In this document: positions 59,041 to 64,000 of the stretch, piece by piece
How positions within the stretch are numbered: position 1 is the first letter of the stretch
Layout of the letters: every line of letters starts with the position of its first letter
NCBI GenBank assembly: GCA_933207985.1
Contig: OW240917.1
Coordinates: forward strand, 125,327,829-125,391,828
Source of the DNA: Pelobates cultripes
Taxonomy: Eukaryota; Chordata; Amphibia; Anura; Pelobatidae
DNA: 64,000 bases
Direction of reading: 5' to 3'
Program-made: the position numbers and the translations under genes
The notes under the pieces: model-generated
What the model was told of the DNA's origin: nothing
Database searches by the model: none
What the model saw: the letters and a program-made list of their open reading frames with translations, nothing else

Positions 59041-59440
59041 CCACCATGTAATAAGTCAAACCTGGAGGAATCCCTTCTCTAGATTAATCCACTAGACGTA
59101 GGCATTAATAAAGGACAAATGGAGGAAAACCAAGAATCAAGTGAAGGAAGAAATGAATATGACCATTTACCAAGACATCTGGACACAATTTGGGAAACTG
59201 AGAGAAGAAATCCAAATTAATACTTTGGTTATTAAGAAAGAACTGTAGACTTTGAATACATGAATCCAAGCAATAGAAGAAAAACTAAACAGGTTGGAAC
59301 AAAAGGAAAGATTCCACAAGAGCTTTTGGCACTGGTATAAAAATGGGAGTTCCCCACGAAAATCCTTATATTGCATGAAGGGAAGATCAGTTCCATCAAT
59401 CATGCAGATGATCTAAAAACCTGGCTAACTGAAAATAAAA
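59040..59440 (+). pseudogene. Possible L1 ORF1-like coiled-coil remnant
   Basis: One frame reads DIWTQFGKLREEIQINTLVI and, after a stop, IQAIEEKLNRLEQKERFH: heptad-like, charged and helical, as in the coiled coil of L1/Tx1-type ORF1 proteins. Only short pieces remain and the assignment is tentative. Confidence 0.3.
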
Positions 59441-59523
59441 TCAAGAGTAGCTCCAATCACTATATAAAAAACAGCGTAGTCCCAAATTTGCCTAAAATAA
59501 ATAGGCACTAACGACATCCAACC

Positions 59524-59990
59524 CAGGGCCGGATTAAGAGCACAGTGGGCCTGGTGCTGACAATTATGATGGGCCTAATTACGGAATCTTATCGACCAAA
59601 AACACTAAAACAATCATACCTCCCAAGCGTCATGTATCTGATGGAGATGGTGCTGGAGGGAAACTCATAGGATGCAGCTATAAGAAAACACATACTCTAT
59701 GCTAATTTCTCTCTAATTTATGCTTTCATCTTTCAAGTAAATCCATAACCCCTAACAGCAATGTCCAGTGAAGCAGGAAGTCAATGGGCGGGGTAAAAGG
59801 GTGTGCCACGGGCGCGAATCTCGTGACAAGACCTGCCAAAAGGGGTGAACATGCCCAAAAAGGGGGCATGTTTGTCCAAAGAATTGGAAGGTCAGCCTGG
59901 CATGAATGCATGTCAGGCTGCCTGCCAATCCTGCAGGCTGTCCAACTAAGGGCATTATATGCAGGCAGCACCTTGAGCTTGACATAAATG
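59524..59990. mobile_element. hAT-type element, left end only
   Basis: CAGGGCCGGATTAAGAGCAC followed by GTGGGCCTGGTGCTGACAAT is a typical hAT left end. Internal GC-rich segment and a small AAGGGG/CCCC-type inverted repeat near 59840-59880. No right end or target duplication was found. Confidence 0.5.
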
Positions 59991-60132
59991 CATCTAATGA
60001 TGCACTGACTCCATTCTTTCTAAGGACTGTCCCCTAGTACTCGCTGGTCCACTTGTCTCCTTACCTTCTTACTAGCAGGCAGAAGTTCCTGGTATATAGT
60101 CTGAGACAGAGAAAAGGTGTCTGTAGTGAGTA

Positions 60133-60478
60133 GAGATGTCGCGAATTGCTCGCCGAACTGTTCGCGAACCTTCCGCCGGCGAACAATAGCGTGTTCGCGT
60201 TGGGTGAACATATGCGATTTCCGGTCCGCCCCCTATTCGTCATCATTGAGTACACTTTGACCCGGAACCTCACAGTCAGCAGACACTTCCTGGGATGGAG
60301 GGTCTGCTGCTGATTGGCTGGAATGTGTCTGCTGACTGTGAGGTTCCGGGTCAAAGTGTACTCAATGATGACGAATAGGGGGCCGACCGGAAATCGCATA
60401 TGTTCGCCCAACGCGAACACGCTATTGTTCGCCGGCGGACAGTTCGCGAACAGTTCGGCGAGCAGTTCACGACATCTC
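60133..60478. mobile_element. CpG-rich palindromic MITE, TA target
   Basis: 346 bp, TIRs GAGATGTCGCGAATTGCTCG and inverse, TA at both borders. Long arms: TTCCGGTCCG, CCCCCTATTCGTCATCATTG and ACACTTTGACCCGGAACCTC all recur inverted, so almost the whole element can fold back. Related to 15166-15395. Confidence 0.85.
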
Positions 60479-60611
60479 TAGTAGTGAGTGTAGAAGAAAG
60501 GGGACATGCCACAGTGTTAGAGAGACCAACGTCTGCATTACCTAAACTAACTTTAATGTCAGCCAGTGCACACAAGTTTTGTTCCCATACATCCCTCTTA
60601 AGCTTCCAAAC

Positions 60612-61134
60612 TTAAAGGAACACTATAGTCACCAGAACAACTACAGCTTATTGTATTTGTTCTGGTAAGTAGAATCATTCCATTCAGGCTTTTTTGCAGT
60701 AAACACTGTCTTTTCAGAGAAAATAACTCCACTGGCCGCTCCTTAGATGGCTGCTAGAGGTGCTTCCTCGGGCAGTACTGCCTAGTGTGCAGCACTGCCA
60801 TTCAGTGTCTCCACCCTCTGCATGCAGACACTGAACTTTCCTCATAGAGATGCATTGATTCAATTTATCTTTATGAGGACATGCTGATTGGCGAAGGCTA
60901 TGTTGGACTTGTGCTGGCTCTGCCCCTGATCTGCCTAGTTGACAGTCTCAGCCAATCCTATGGGGAAGTATTGTAATTTGCTCAGACCACCACCTCTGAG
61001 CCAGCAGCTGCAGAATTGAATACAAGTAATATTTTACTATATTTAGGGAGGCAAGAAGGGGCCGGGGAGGTGGTTTTAACATAATAGGGTCAGAAATACA
61101 TGATTGTGTTCCTGACCCTATAGTGCTCCTTTAA
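60612..61134. mobile_element. TTAA MITE, complete
   Basis: Intact TTAA at both ends (60612-60615, 61131-61134). TIRs TTAAAGGAACACTATAGTCA and inverse TTAAAGGAGCACTATAGGGT. Same family as 8863-9346 (shared ATCTYTATGAGGAnATGCTG core). Confidence 0.85.
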
Positions 61135-61156
61135 GCAAGAGTATGTGAAGAGTAGT

Positions 61157-64000
61157 TAAGGTTGCCACCTTTCTTGGAAAAAAATACCAGCCTTAATCAT
61201 TTGTATAATTAATTAGTTATGCGTAACATCACATGATGTAAATCACGAGGAGTGATATCAGAGAAAATTCTGTAAAATCACCAACAAACTACTCACAGTT
61301 TGATTCTGCTGTATAGATGGATTGCTCCCAGTGTCTCCCTGTCTCCCAGTGTCTCAGTCTCACAAGTCACCCAGTGCCTCAGTGTCCCTATGTATCACAG
61401 TGTCAGTGTCCCCATGTCGCCCAGTCCCCTAGTCTCCGAGTGTCTGTGTCCCCATTTCTCCCAGTGTCCCAATGTCTCAGTGTGTCCCCATGTCACTAGG
61501 ATACTGGGGACACTGAGAGACATGGGGACACTGAGAGACCCGGGGACACTGGGAGAGATGGGGACACTGAGACATTTAGGGAAACTGGGAGAAATGGGGA
61601 CACTGAGACACTAGGGACACAGACACTGGGAGACATGGGGACACTGAAACATTTGGGGACACTGAGACACTAGGGACACAGACATGGGAATACAGACACT
61701 GGGAGACTAGGGGACACTGGGAGACATATAGGGACACTGAGAGACATGGTGCCCCTAGGCACACTAAGACACTAGGAACACAGACACTGGGAGACATGGA
61801 GACACTGAAACATTTGGGGACACTAAGACACTAGGGACACAGACACTGGGAGACTAGGGGACACTGGGAGACTAGGGGATACTGGGAGACTAGGGGACAC
61901 TGGCTGGGAGACAGACACTTGGGGAGACATGGGGACACATGGGGACACTAGGCACACTGAGAGACATGGGACACAGACACTGGGAGACTTGGGGACATTG
62001 AGACACTAGGGACACTGGCTGGGGGACATAGTGTCTCCGTGTCCCAATGTCTACCAATGTCCCTATGTCTCACAGTGTCCCCATGTGTCTCAGTGTCCCA
62101 TAGTGTCTCAGTGTCCCCATGTTTTCCAGTGTCCCCAAGTGTCTCAGTGTCTGTGCCCCCATGTGTCCTAGTGTCTCAGAGTCCCCTAGTGACAGTGTCC
62201 CCATGTGTCCCCTAGTGTCTGTGTCCCCATATGTCCCCAAGTGTCTCAGTGTCCCCTAGTGTCTGTGTCCCCATATGTCCCCAAGTGTCTCAGTGTCCTC
62301 TAGTGTCTCAGTGTCCCCATGTTTTCCAGTGTCCCCATGTGTCTCAGTGTTCCCAGTGTCTGTGTCCTAGTGTCTCAGTGCCCCCTAGTGTATGTGTCAT
62401 CATGTGTCCCCTAGTGTCTCAGTGTCCCCTAGTGTCTCAGTGTGTCCCCATGTCACTAGGATACTGGGGACACTGAGAGACATGGGGACACTGAGAGACC
62501 CGGGGACACTGGGAGAGATGGGGACACTGAGACATTTAGGGAAACTGGGAGAAATGGGGACACTGAGACACTAGGGACACAGACACTGGGAGACATGGGG
62601 ACACTGAAACATTTGGGGACACTGAGACACTAGGGACACAGACATGGGAATACAGACACTGGGAGACTAGGGGACACTGGGAGACTAGAGGACACTGGCT
62701 GGGAGACAGACACTTGGGGACACTGGGAGACATGGGGACAGTTGTGGACATAGACACGTGGACACTGGGACATATAGGGACACTGAGAGACATGGTGCCC
62801 CTAGGCACACTAAGACACTAGGAACACAGACACTGGGAGACATGGAGACACTGAAACATTTGGGGACACTAAGACACTAGGGACACAGACACTGGGAGAC
62901 TAGGGGACACTGGGAGACTAGGGGATACTGGGAGACTAGGGGACACTGGCTGGGAGACAGACACTTGGGGAGACATGGGGACAGTTGTGGACATAGACAT
63001 GGGGACACATGGGGACACTAGGCACACTGAGAGACATGGGACACAGACACTGGGAGACTTGGGGACACTGAGACACTAGGGACACTGGCTGGGGGACATG
63101 GTGTGTCTCCGTGTCCCAATGTCTCCCAATGTCCCTATGTCTCACAGTGTCCCCATGTGTCCCAGTGTCCCATAGTGTCTCAGTGTCCCCATGTTTTCCA
63201 GTGTCCCCAAGTGTCTCAGTGTCTGTGCCCCCATGTGTCCTAGTGTCTCAGAGTCCCCTAGTGACAGTGTCCCCATGTGTCCCCTAGTGTCTGTGTCCCC
63301 ATATGTCCCCAAGTGTCTCAGTGTCCCCTAGTGTCTGTGTCCCCATATGTCCCCAAGTGTCTCAGTGTCCCCTAGTGTCTCAGTGTCCCCATGTTTTCCA
63401 GTGTCCCCATGTGTCTCAGTGTTCCCAGTGTCTGTGTCCTAGTGTCTCAGTGCCCCCTAGTGTATGTGTCATCATGTGTCCCCTAGTGTCTCAGTGTCCC
63501 CTAGTGTCTCAGTGTCCCCATGTTTTCCAGTGTCCCCTAGTGTCTCAGTGTCACCATGTTTTCCAGTGTCCCCAAGTGTCTCAGTGTTCCCAGTGTCTGT
63601 GTCCTAGTGTCTCAGTGCCCCCTAGTGTATGTGTCATCATGTGTCCCCTAGTGTCTCAGTGTCCCCTAGTGTCTCAGTGTCCCCATGTTTTCCAGTGTCC
63701 CCTAGTGTCTCAGTGTCCCCATGTTTTCCAGTGTCCCCTAGTGTCTCAGTGTCACCATGTTTTCCAGTGTCCCCAAGTGTCTCAGTGCCCCCTAGTGTAT
63801 GTGTCATCATGTGTCCCCTAGTGTCTCAGTGTCCCCATGTTTTCCAGTGTCCCCTAGTGTCTCAGTGTCACCATGTTTTCCAGTGTCCCCAAGTGTCTCA
63901 GTGTTCCCAGTGTCTGTGTCCTAGTGTCTCAGTGCCCCCTAGTGTATGTGTCATCATGTGTCCCCTAGTGTCTCAGTGTCCCCATGTTTTCCAGTGTCCC
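61157..64000. mobile_element. hAT-type element filled by a minisatellite (runs off window)
   Basis: 61157 AAGGTTGCCACCTTTCTTGG then AAAAAAATACCAGCC is the same terminus found inverted at 57306. The right end is not reached within the window, so the element is at least 2.8 kb. Confidence 0.5.
61317..64000. repeat. Strand-switching AGTGTCTCAGTGTCCCC minisatellite
   Basis: Units such as AGTGTCTCAGTGTCCCCATG run in one orientation at 61317-61498, in the complement (GGGGACACTGAGACA) at 61500-62030, forward again to 62450, complement to about 63100, then forward to the window end. A 960-bp register repeats: the junction TGTCCCCATGTCACTAGGAT occurs at 61489 and again at 62449. Ser/Val/Pro/Cys-rich frames of up to 172 codons are artefacts. 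Confidence 0.9.

Noticed and set aside
63303..63821. 172-codon Ser/Val/Pro/Cys-rich frame
   Set aside because: Pure minisatellite translation.
1..64000. CRISPR array, prokaryotic operon or tRNA/rRNA genes
   Set aside because: Tandem repeats here lack spacer structure; no Shine-Dalgarno-led genes; no cloverleaf or rRNA core sequences were seen.

Overview
The window is vertebrate, AT-rich and almost entirely repeat-derived. The mix of L2-, CR1- and L1-type LINEs, a DIRS tyrosine-recombinase retrotransposon, Penelope-like relics, Tc1/mariner elements, hAT elements with 8-bp target duplications and many TTAA-flanked MITEs points to an amphibian, most likely a frog (inference from repeat content). 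No prokaryotic signals, tRNA, rRNA or CRISPR array were seen.

The only non-repetitive candidate gene is in the first 5 kb, on the minus strand. Exon 1 (4427-4561) encodes a cleavable signal peptide plus an amphipathic helix and ends in a strong donor. A 36-nt exon 2 (4287-4322) with consensus splice sites follows after a 104-nt intron. A possible exon 3 (2633-2695) has a very strong acceptor and a cysteine-containing start. Phase-0 introns, a helix-A first exon, a tiny second exon and a TATA-like box about 80 nt upstream of the ATG match the layout of short-chain four-helix cytokine genes (IL-2/IL-21/IL-4/IL-5/GM-CSF type). The complete gene is not resolved here.

5-20 kb: L2 LINE pieces (one with a 384-codon open RT segment), a CR1-like insertion, an internally deleted Tc1-like element, TTAA MITEs, three hAT elements with intact 8-bp target duplications, a CpG-rich palindromic MITE and a Penelope-like endonuclease relic. 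20-29 kb: a 38-bp minisatellite, a hammerhead-like motif, and a TTAACCCC-terminal element with internal tandem copies. 28.9-34.2 kb: a decayed but structurally textbook DIRS element with inverted terminal repeats, ORF1 remnants, RT-RNase H, recombinase tail and internal complementary region.

36-44 kb: another minisatellite-bearing hAT, L2 endonuclease remnants split by a Tc1 element that itself carries a smaller Tc1 MITE, low-complexity CACC/GT arrays and a 37-bp minisatellite. 44.5-52.6 kb: a nest in which one roughly 500-bp TTAA MITE was split by a hAT-like element (carrying an L1 fragment), a TTAACCCC element (carrying a 604-bp foldback) and a Tc1-like transposon. 53-64 kb: a second copy of that MITE with a hAT inside, a retroviral-type LTR candidate, more hAT ends and MITEs, and from 61.3 kb to the end a minisatellite that repeatedly switches strand.

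Apart from the candidate secreted-peptide gene, the coding-like sequences are transposon genes, all broken to some degree.
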